From Pedobacter sp. D749 (GTDB taxonomy: Bacteria; Bacteroidota; Bacteroidia; Sphingobacteriales; Sphingobacteriaceae), in the NCBI RefSeq assembly GCF_019317285.1, contig NZ_CP079218.1:3968001-4032000 (forward strand): 64,000 bases of DNA. The letters are read 5' to 3'. Under the pieces are notes generated by a model. That model saw only the letters and a list, made by a program, of their open reading frames with translations. It made no database searches and was not told the origin of the DNA. The position numbers and the translations under genes are program-made. Positions 57,467 through 64,000 of the stretch are shown here, piece by piece (the stretch's first letter is position 1; each line of letters starts with the position of its first letter).

Positions 57467-58807
57467 CTACAACGCTACGTTGCTACTTGCAGCAGGAACT
57501 CCTGTTCTGCCAGTAACTCTACCCGTTTTCATCAAACCATCATAATGGCGCATCAATAAATAACTTTCGATCTGCTGTAAAGTATCCAATACAACACCAA
57601 CTAAAATCAATAAAGAAGTACCACCAAAGAAGTGTGCAAACTCTTGCTTAATACCGAACTTAACCGCTAAAGAAGGTAAAATAGCAATGATCGCTAAAAA
57701 TACCGCACCTGGGAAAGTGATTTTAGAAATTACATCATCAATAAAAGTTGATGTTGCAAAACCTGGCTTAATACCTGGGATAAAACCACCGTTTTTCTTC
57801 ATATCATCACTCATTTGAGTTGGATTAACTGTAATGGCAGTATAGAAGAAAGTAAATGCGATAATTAAAAATGCGAACGTTAAGCTATAAGCCAACGAAG
57901 TTGTGTTGCTGAACTGGATTAACCAAGAACCTTGTAATGAAGGAACAAACTGCATTAAAGCACCTGGAATAAACATTAACGCCTGAGCAAAAATGATCGG
58001 CATCACACCAGCAGCATTTACCTTTAAAGGAATGTACTGACGAACACCACCAAACTGGCGGTTACCAACAATTTTTTTAGCGTATTGTACAGGTACTTTA
58101 CGTACACCTTGAACAATTAAAATGGTAAACATTACCACTGCAAATAAAGCAACAATCTCTAAAACCAATGCAACCGGACCCCCACCTTCACTAGATGAGC
58201 CTACACGTGCACTAAATTCCTGAGATATTGCAACTGGTAAACGGGCAATAATACCAACCATGATGATTAGTGATGTACCGTTACCAATACCTTTATCCGT
58301 AATTTTTTCACCTAACCACATTACAAATAATGTACCTGCTGTTAATACAAACGTAGATAACACTAAAAATAAAGTATTTGGCAATAAAATAGCTTCTGCA
58401 GGAACTTGCGTTTTAACGTAACCAACAGATTGAACGATTGTGATCGCTACCGTTAGGTAACGGGTAATCTGGTTCATTTTCTTTCTACCACTTTCGCCCT
58501 CTTTCTGCATTTTTTGGAAAGAAGGAACAGCAATACCTAATAGTTGCACCACAATGGATGCAGAGATATAAGGCATTACCCCCAATGCTAAAATAGACAC
58601 ACGAGAGAAAGAACCTCCGGCAAACATATCTAGTAAGCCTAAGATTCCTGATTTTTCGTTATTGCCTAAAGCAGTTGGATCTACACCTGGTAAAACCACG
58701 TGAGATACGAAACGGTATACCAAAAGAATTAAGAGCGTAAACAATATACGCTCTTTTAATTCCTGAATTTTCCAGATATTACTTAAAGTAGTAAATAGCT
58801 TCTTCAT
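57467..58807 (-). CDS. secY: preprotein translocase subunit SecY
   Basis: 446 residues with ten membrane helices. SecY signatures include GIGNGTSLIIMVGI and the plug/lateral-gate region near the start (FAGGSFSRVSILALGVMPYI). Forms the Sec channel. Follows rplO by 7 bp. Confidence 0.98.
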   Translation of the reverse strand: MKKLFTTLSNIWKIQELKERILFTLLILLVYRFVSHVVLPGVDPTALGNNEKSGILGLLDMFAGGSFSRVSILALGVMPYISASIVVQLLGIAVPSFQKMQKEGESGRKKMNQITRYLTVAITIVQSVGYVKTQVPAEAILLPNTLFLVLSTFVLTAGTLFVMWLGEKITDKGIGNGTSLIIMVGIIARLPVAISQEFSARVGSSSEGGGPVALVLEIVALFAVVMFTILIVQGVRKVPVQYAKKIVGNRQFGGVRQYIPLKVNAAGVMPIIFAQALMFIPGALMQFVPSLQGSWLIQFSNTTSLAYSLTFAFLIIAFTFFYTAITVNPTQMSDDMKKNGGFIPGIKPGFATSTFIDDVISKITFPGAVFLAIIAILPSLAVKFGIKQEFAHFFGGTSLLILVGVVLDTLQQIESYLLMRHYDGLMKTGRVTGRTGVPAASSNVAL

Positions 58808-58814
58808 TTAATAA

Positions 58815-59261
58815 TTACAATTTTACAATAGAACCACCTGCAGCTTCAATAGCTTTTTGTGCGGTTGCAGAGAACGCATGTGCTGTAATTTCTAGCTTTG
58901 CTTTAACTTCACCACGACCTAAAATTTTAACTAAGTCGTTTTTAGAAGCTAAACCATGTGCTTGTAAAGCAGCAAAATCGATAGTTGTTAAGCTGTGTTT
59001 TTCAGCTAAAGTTTGTAAAACATCTAAGTTTACACCAACATACTCAGTACGGTTGATTGGTTTGAAACCAACTTTAGGCACACGACGTTGTAAAGGCATT
59101 TGACCACCTTCAAAACCGATTTTAGTTTTGTGACCTGAACGAGAACCCGCACCTTTGTGACCACGAGTTGAAGTACCGCCACGACCAGAACCTGTACCAC
59201 GACCAATTCTTTTGCTGTTTTTTGTAGAACCTACTGCAGGTTTTAAATTACTTAAATTCAT
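58815..59261 (-). CDS. rplO: 50S ribosomal protein L15
   Basis: 148 residues from MNLSNLKPAVGS (ATG 59261); the open frame has a 15-codon upstream extension that is not part of L15. Gly/Arg-rich RIGRGTGSGRGGTSTRGHKG is the L15 N-terminal signature. Confidence 0.97.
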   Translation of the reverse strand: MNLSNLKPAVGSTKNSKRIGRGTGSGRGGTSTRGHKGAGSRSGHKTKIGFEGGQMPLQRRVPKVGFKPINRTEYVGVNLDVLQTLAEKHSLTTIDFAALQAHGLASKNDLVKILGRGEVKAKLEITAHAFSATAQKAIEAAGGSIVKL

Positions 59262-59365
59262 TTTTTTGAATTTGTGTTGCCCTTCGCTTTCACTAAACAG
59301 GTACAACGATTAAACATATATAAAGGTAATACCGGTTTTACCCAATATTACCTTTAAAACTTTTA

Positions 59366-59545
59366 CTAGATTGCTTCGATTGCTACCAAATGGTTCACTT
59401 TGCGAACCATACCGATAATTTGTGGAGTAGCTTCAACCTCAACACTTTGGTTCATTTTAGATAAACCCAAAGCCTGAACGGTTCTTTTTTGGCGCTCGCT
59501 TCTGTCGATAACGCTTTTTACTTGTGTTATTTTGATCTTAGCCAT
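59366..59545 (-). CDS. rpmD: 50S ribosomal protein L30
   Basis: 59 residues, too short for the usual size cutoffs: MAKIKITQVKSVIDRSERQK then RTVQALGLSKMNQSVEVEAT. L30 signature VQALGL is present. Between rpsE (4 bp away) and rplO. Confidence 0.96.
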   Translation of the reverse strand: MAKIKITQVKSVIDRSERQKRTVQALGLSKMNQSVEVEATPQIIGMVRKVNHLVAIEAI

Positions 59546-59549
59546 AATA

Positions 59550-60068
59550 TTATCCGTTAAATACTTTGTTTAAATCTATACCACGGGTTTGAGCTACTGT
59601 ATAAGCGTCACGCATTTTAGTTAATGCATCAACAGTTGCTTTTACCACGTTGTGTGGGTTAGATGATCCTTTAGATTTTGCCAATACGTTATGCACGCCA
59701 GCACTCTCTAATACCGCACGCATCGCACCACCAGCAATTACTCCGGTACCTACTGCAGCTGGTTTGATTAAAACAAAACCACCTGAGAATTTACCGATTT
59801 GCTCGTGAGGAACAGTACCGTTTAAAATTGGAACTTTTACTAAATTCTTTTTAGCATCATCCACACCTTTAGCGATTGCTTCAGTTACCTCTTTCGCTTT
59901 ACCTAAACCGAAACCAACAACACCGTTTTCATCACCTACAACAACAATTGCTGAGAAGCTGAAAGTACGGCCACCTTTGGTTACTTTGGCAACGCGTTGT
60001 ATACTAACCAAACGATCCTTTAATTCGATATCGGTGGTTTTTACTCTTTTTATATTAATAGTTGACAT
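59550..60068 (-). CDS. rpsE: 30S ribosomal protein S5
   Basis: 172 residues with the S5 double-stranded-RNA-binding-like N-domain (VAKVTKGGRTFSFSAIVVVG, DENGVVGFGLGKAKEV) and the C-domain GTGVIAGGAMRAVLESAGV. Standard position. Confidence 0.98.
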   Translation of the reverse strand: MSTINIKRVKTTDIELKDRLVSIQRVAKVTKGGRTFSFSAIVVVGDENGVVGFGLGKAKEVTEAIAKGVDDAKKNLVKVPILNGTVPHEQIGKFSGGFVLIKPAAVGTGVIAGGAMRAVLESAGVHNVLAKSKGSSNPHNVVKATVDALTKMRDAYTVAQTRGIDLNKVFNG

Positions 60069-60085
60069 CTTACTTTTTCTTCAGA

Positions 60086-60439
60086 TTAAAATACTAAACC
60101 AGCTTCGCGGGCACCCTCTGCCAACGATTTTACACGACCGTGGTATAAATAGCCGTTTCTATCGAAAACAACTTCTTTAACACCTGCTGCAATTGCTTTT
60201 TCGGCAACTAATTTACCTACTGCAACTGATTGATCGCTCTTGTTTCCAGTACCAGTAAAATCTTTCGATAATGATGATGCTGATGCTATTGTTGTACCGG
60301 TTACATCGTTAATTACCTGCGCATAAATCCCTTTATTGCTTCTATATACAGATAACCTTGGACGTTCTTCTGAACCGGTAAGTCTTTTTCTGATCCCTTT
60401 TTTAATACGATCTCTTCTTGATAATTTTTTACCTGCCAT
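60086..60439 (-). CDS. rplR: 50S ribosomal protein L18
   Basis: 117 residues. Basic start KKLSRRDRIKKGIRKRLTGS, 5S-rRNA-binding RPRLSVYRSNKGIYAQVIND and the end VVFDRNGYLYHGRVKSLAEG. Confidence 0.98.
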   Translation of the reverse strand: MAGKKLSRRDRIKKGIRKRLTGSEERPRLSVYRSNKGIYAQVINDVTGTTIASASSLSKDFTGTGNKSDQSVAVGKLVAEKAIAAGVKEVVFDRNGYLYHGRVKSLAEGAREAGLVF

Positions 60440-60444
60440 GATTA

Positions 60445-61002
60445 CTATTTTTTAGATGCTGATTTACCTGCTTTTCTTCTTAACACTTCACCTACAAACT
60501 TGATACCTTTACCTTTGTATGGCTCTGGTGCACGTAACGAACGGATTTTCGCTGCTACCTGACCGATCAGTTGTTTATCAGTACTCTCTAAAATGATTTT
60601 AGGTGTCTGACCTTTTTCTGATGATGTAGTTACTTTAATTTCTTCTGGTAACTGGAATACATAATGGTGAGAATAACCTAAAACCAGATCTAATGTATTA
60701 CCTGTGTTTGTAGCACGGTAACCAACACCTACTAATTCTTGAGTTAATTTATAACCTTCTGTAACACCAACAACCATGTTGTTAAGCAATGAGCGATATA
60801 AACCGTGTAATGCTTTGTGTTTCTTTTGTTCTGAAGGACGTTGAACTGTTAAAATTCCGTCTTCCTGACTTACAGTGATATCTGAATCTACTGCTTGTGT
60901 TAATTCACCTTTAGGACCTTTTACAGTTACTACGTTATCTTTTGATACGGTAATTGTAACACCTGCAGGGATTGTAATTGGGGCTTTTCCTATTCTTGAC
61001 AT
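60445..61002 (-). CDS. rplF: 50S ribosomal protein L6
   Basis: 185 residues. Starts MSRIGKAPITIPAGVTITVS; C-terminal RAPEPYKGKGIKFVGEVLRR is the L6 signature. Confidence 0.98.
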   Translation of the reverse strand: MSRIGKAPITIPAGVTITVSKDNVVTVKGPKGELTQAVDSDITVSQEDGILTVQRPSEQKKHKALHGLYRSLLNNMVVGVTEGYKLTQELVGVGYRATNTGNTLDLVLGYSHHYVFQLPEEIKVTTSSEKGQTPKIILESTDKQLIGQVAAKIRSLRAPEPYKGKGIKFVGEVLRRKAGKSASKK

Positions 61003-61020
61003 TGTGCTGTTCTCCTAATA

Positions 61021-61419
61021 TTAATAAACGTGACACAATACCTCACCACCAATGTTTAATTTGGCTGCTTCTTTATCGGTCATTACACCTTTAGAAGTAG
61101 ATAAGATTGCGATACCTAAACCGTTTAATACTCTTGGCATATTTTCAACACCAGCATAGTTTCTCAAACCTGGTTTACTTACTCGCACTAATGTACGAAT
61201 AGCAGGAACTTTAGTAATTGGATTGTATTTCAAAGCAATTTTAATGGTGCCTTGAACTGTAGTATCTTCAAACTTGTAGTTCGCGATGTAACCTTTGTCA
61301 AAAAGAACTTTAGTAATTTCTTTTTTAAGGTTTGATGCAGGAATTTCTACAACACGGTGGTTGGCCTTAATGGCATTCCTTACTCTTGTTAAATAATCTG
61401 CTATTGGATCTGTATTCAT
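61021..61419 (-). CDS. rpsH: 30S ribosomal protein S8
   Basis: 132 residues. Starts MNTDPIADYLTRVRNAIKAN; C-terminal GIAILSTSKGVMTDKEAAKL is the S8 RNA-binding signature. Confidence 0.98.
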   Translation of the reverse strand: MNTDPIADYLTRVRNAIKANHRVVEIPASNLKKEITKVLFDKGYIANYKFEDTTVQGTIKIALKYNPITKVPAIRTLVRVSKPGLRNYAGVENMPRVLNGLGIAILSTSKGVMTDKEAAKLNIGGEVLCHVY

Positions 61420-61573
61420 TTTTTATTGTTTTTGATAGTGGTTTCCTTCTGCTACCCAGCTGTGGGACCTGCTACCGGTTAAAATTCTTTTTTTAGTAAA
61501 TAGATATAAGTATCAAGTATCAAGACCAAATTGGTTTCTTGCTACTTGATACTAAATACTTGATACTTTTATA
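61420..61573. repeat. inverted quasi-repeat in the rpsN-rpsH gap
   Basis: AAGTATCAAGTATCAAGACC at 61508 and the complementary GGTTTCTTGCTACTTGATAC, ACTTGATACTT further on form a long imperfect hairpin in the middle of the ribosomal operon. The words are the same type as in other gaps of the window. Confidence 0.6.
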
Positions 61574-61843
61574 TTACCAAGATGCTTTTTTAACACCTGG
61601 TATTTTACCGTCTAGTGCCATCTGGCGGAACGTTACCCTTGAAATACCAAAGGTACGCATATATCCACGAGGACGACCAGTTAATTTACAACGGTTGTGT
61701 AAACGTACCGGAGATGAGTTTTTAGGTAATTTATCTAAACCCTCGAAATCTCCTGCAGCTTTTAATACTGCACGTTTTTCAGCGTATCTAGCTACCAATT
61801 TTTGGCGCTTAACTTCGCGTGCTTTTACACCTTCTTTTGCCAT
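61574..61843 (-). CDS. rpsN: 30S ribosomal protein S14
   Basis: 89 residues, the long zinc-free type (no CxxC pairs). C-terminal NRCKLTGRPRGYMRTFGISR is diagnostic. Start overlaps the rplE stop by one base. Confidence 0.97.
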   Translation of the reverse strand: MAKEGVKAREVKRQKLVARYAEKRAVLKAAGDFEGLDKLPKNSSPVRLHNRCKLTGRPRGYMRTFGISRVTFRQMALDGKIPGVKKASW

Positions 61844-62406
61844 TATTCTGCTGTTTTTTGATTTTTAAATGGTAATCCGAATTGTTTCAATAACTCAAGA
61901 GCCTCAACGTCAGATTTTGCCGAAGTTACGAAAGTTATATCCATACCTAAAATTTTATTGATTTTATCGATATTAATCTCAGGAAAGATGATTTGTTCAG
62001 TAACACCTAATGTATAGTTACCTTTTCCATCAAATCCTTTATCATTGATACCTTTGAAATCACGGATACGAGGCAAAGCCACAGAGATCAAACGATCTAA
62101 GAACTCGTACATGTTGTTATCGCGTAAAGTAACACGTACACCTACCGGCATACCTTTACGTAATTTAAAGTTAGAGATATCTTTCTTTGAATTAGCCGGA
62201 ACCGCTTGCTGACCAGTAATGGTAGTCAACTCAACGATAGTGGTATCCATAATTTTCTTATCTGTAACAGAAAAACGACCAACACCCTGATTGATACAGA
62301 TTTTTTCCAATTTAGGAACCTGCATTACAGTTTTGTACTGAAATTTTTCTTTTAGTGCATTTACAACTTCTTCTTTGTATTTGCTTTTTAATCTAGGTGT
62401 AGCCAT
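61843..62406 (-). CDS. rplE: 50S ribosomal protein L5
   Basis: 187 residues. L5 segments VPKLEKICINQGVGRFSVTD and GNYTLGVTEQIIFPEINIDK. It overlaps rplX and rpsN by one base at each end. Confidence 0.98.
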   Translation of the reverse strand: MATPRLKSKYKEEVVNALKEKFQYKTVMQVPKLEKICINQGVGRFSVTDKKIMDTTIVELTTITGQQAVPANSKKDISNFKLRKGMPVGVRVTLRDNNMYEFLDRLISVALPRIRDFKGINDKGFDGKGNYTLGVTEQIIFPEINIDKINKILGMDITFVTSAKSDVEALELLKQFGLPFKNQKTAE

Positions 62407-62747
62407 TATTTAATCTCCTCCCCTGAAATTTTAGCAACTCTAACTAATTTACCATCTGCGTTAAGTTTACGACCTACGCGGGTAGCTTTACCAGATTTTG
62501 GATCAACCAACATCAAGTTAGAAATGTGAAGAGCAGCTTCTTTTTTAATAATACCACCGTTTGGATTAGCAGCATTTGGTTTAGTATGTTTAGATACTAA
62601 GTTAATGCCTTCCACAATGGCTCTGTTTTTATCTATAAGTACTGAAAGTACTTTTCCTTGTTGACCTTTTGAATCGCCAGCAATGACTTTAACTAAATCT
62701 CCTGTGCGGATTTTAAGTTTTGATGGTGTATTTACTTTGTTTCCCAT
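62406..62747 (-). CDS. rplX: 50S ribosomal protein L24
   Basis: 113 residues with the KOW motif (IRTGDLVKVIAGDSKGQQGK) and GINLVSKHTKPN. Between rplN and rplE. Confidence 0.98.
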   Translation of the reverse strand: MGNKVNTPSKLKIRTGDLVKVIAGDSKGQQGKVLSVLIDKNRAIVEGINLVSKHTKPNAANPNGGIIKKEAALHISNLMLVDPKSGKATRVGRKLNADGKLVRVAKISGEEIK

Positions 62748-62748
62748 T

Positions 62749-63117
62749 TTATAATACCTCCGGTGCTAATGATACAATTTTCATGAATTGTTTTTCACGT
62801 AGTTCTCTCGCAACCGGGCCAAAGATACGTGTACCTCTTGGCTCATCCTGTGCGTTCAATAATACAGCAGCATTATCGTCAAAACGGATATAAGAACCAT
62901 CTTTACGACGGATTTCTTTTTTAGTTCTTACAACAACTGCTTTAGAAACTGTACCTTTTTTAATGTTACCAGAAGGTAACGCGCTTTTTACGGTAACAAC
63001 TACTTTATCACCAATTGAAGCATAACGTTTGCCGGTTCCACCTAGCACACGAATTACTAATACTTCTTTTGCGCCGCTGTTATCAGCAACGTTTAATCTC
63101 GATTCCTGTTGTACCAT
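62749..63117 (-). CDS. rplN: 50S ribosomal protein L14
   Basis: 122 residues, exact L14 length. SRLNVADNSGAKEVLVIRVL and the end GPVARELREKQFMKIVSLAP are diagnostic. Confidence 0.98.
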   Translation of the reverse strand: MVQQESRLNVADNSGAKEVLVIRVLGGTGKRYASIGDKVVVTVKSALPSGNIKKGTVSKAVVVRTKKEIRRKDGSYIRFDDNAAVLLNAQDEPRGTRIFGPVARELREKQFMKIVSLAPEVL

Positions 63118-63118
63118 C

Positions 63119-63373
63119 TTATTTAGCTCTTTCTAAAATTTGTACCAATCTCCAGTTCTTGTTTTTACTCAAAGGACGAGTTTCCATAATCAATACTGTA
63201 TCACCAATACCGCATTCGTTTTTCTCGTCGTGAGCCATAAATTTGGTAGTTTTCTTTACGAACTTACCATAAATCGGGTGTTTTACTTTACGTTCCACGC
63301 TCACTACAACAGACTTATCCATCTTGTTGCTTACCACTAACCCGGTTCTTGTTTTTCTTAATTGTCTTTCCAT
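63119..63373 (-). CDS. rpsQ: 30S ribosomal protein S17
   Basis: 84 residues from MERQLRKTRTG (ATG 63373; four further upstream codons are in frame but atypical). GLVVSNKMDKSVVVSVERKV is the S17 signature. Confidence 0.97.
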   Translation of the reverse strand: MERQLRKTRTGLVVSNKMDKSVVVSVERKVKHPIYGKFVKKTTKFMAHDEKNECGIGDTVLIMETRPLSKNKNWRLVQILERAK

Positions 63374-63386
63374 GTCGACTCTCAAA

Positions 63387-63599
63387 TTATTTAGTTTCAG
63401 TAGCTGACTCAGTGTTTTTCACTTTAGTCAACTCAGTGTTTAAACGGGCTATGTCTTTCCTTACTTTTGCAATACGTGAAGGATTTTCGATAGCTGAAAT
63501 AGTGTGAGCGAACTTCAATTTTGATAAGTTCTCTTTTTCTTCCGCAATCTTAGCTACTAATTCTTCTTTTGAAAGCCCTGTGATTTCTGAATTTTTCAT
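63387..63599 (-). CDS. rpmC: 50S ribosomal protein L29
   Basis: 70 residues. Two-helix L29 with KFAHTISAIENPSRIAKVRK as the conserved second-helix segment. Between rplP and rpsQ. Confidence 0.97.
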   Translation of the reverse strand: MKNSEITGLSKEELVAKIAEEKENLSKLKFAHTISAIENPSRIAKVRKDIARLNTELTKVKNTESATETK

Positions 63600-63672
63600 T
63601 TTTCTTTTTCTTTTACGTTGAGTGTAGCGGTTATAATAAACAAGTATTTACAACATTCACCTCAACACTTTA

Positions 63673-64000
63673 CTATGCTTCTACGTAATCTCTACGTACT
63701 ACGAATTTGGTTTGGATCGGTAATTTCTGAGCGGCTAAACGTAATGCTTCTTTAGCAACTTCTAAAGGCACACCTTCAGCTTCGAAAATTACGCGTCCAG
63801 GTCTTACAACTGCTACCCAATACTCAGGAGCACCTTTACCTTTACCCATACGTACCTCAGCAGGTTTTTTAGTTACCGGTTTGTCCGGGAAGATCCTGAT
63901 CCATACTTGGCCTTCACGTTTCATGAAACGAGTTACGGCAATACGGGCAGCCTCTATCTGACGACTTGTGATCCAAGTAGCTTCTAGAGATTTGATACCG
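63673..64000 (-). CDS. rplP: 50S ribosomal protein L16, N-terminus outside window
   Basis: The frame remains open to the end of the window (GIKSLEATWITSRQIEAARI before TRFMKREGQVWIRIFPDKP), so 108 residues of about 140 are seen. MGKGKGAPEYWVAVVRPGRV is the L16 signature. The first part of the S10-spc cluster continues beyond the window. Confidence 0.97.
   Translation of the reverse strand, partial: GIKSLEATWITSRQIEAARIAVTRFMKREGQVWIRIFPDKPVTKKPAEVRMGKGKGAPEYWVAVVRPGRVIFEAEGVPLEVAKEALRLAAQKLPIQTKFVVRRDYVEA

Overview
The window is AT-rich Bacteroidota chromosome, most like Sphingobacteriaceae (Pedobacter or relatives). Supporting signs are the -33/-7 style promoter (TTG, 17 nt, TATCTTTG) before the P5C dehydrogenase gene, starts without Shine-Dalgarno sequences, the L17/S14/L36 types in the ribosomal operon, GG-leader peptides, a LytS/LytTR pair, and intergenic 'word-like' quasi-repeats and palindromes.

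Layout. 1-5.2 kb: tightly coupled + strand biosynthetic operon (FAD oxidoreductase, methyltransferase, type III polyketide synthase, FabZ-like dehydratase, FabF-like ketosynthase, ACP, phosphopantetheinyl transferase), probably making an alkyl-resorcinol/quinone-type lipid. 5.25-20.26 kb: an accessory locus for secreted double-glycine (GG) leader peptides. It holds ten peptide genes (three broken), five leaderless membrane microproteins, a peptidase-containing ABC exporter (frameshifted) with its HlyD partner, a small HTH protein, a CPBP protein, two paralogous S41 proteases around a + strand GG peptide, and a LytS-type kinase with a LytTR regulator. 20.4-52.6 kb: mostly housekeeping genes (proline catabolism, carbonic anhydrase with a SulP transporter, acyl-CoA carboxylase, MFS, M42 peptidase, exonuclease III, sigma/anti-sigma and two-component genes, DnaJ/CbpM, HerA-like ATPase, nucleotidyltransferase, DnaK, GMC oxidoreductase with gluconate dehydrogenase subunit 3, a large glycoside-hydrolase-like protein). 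52.9-64 kb: the spc-alpha ribosomal operon on the minus strand, from L17 back to a truncated L16.

The most interesting part is 10.8-15.06 kb. On the minus strand the same module repeats: a conserved promoter-like box, a 5' hairpin, one or two GG peptides, one leaderless membrane microprotein, and in the two best-preserved modules a near-identical terminator. The promoter box also precedes hlyD and the + strand GG peptide, which points to one regulon. In three modules the microprotein echoes a sequence motif of its own module's peptide, and GxxxG motifs recur, as in two-peptide bacteriocins with small membrane immunity proteins. Three leaders carry early stops or frameshifts, one module has only broken peptides but an intact microprotein, and about 390 bp is duplicated. 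I read the locus as a birth-and-death array of two-peptide bacteriocin-like or signalling cassettes, with one exporter and a nearby candidate peptide-responsive two-component system. Function is inferred; no database search was possible.
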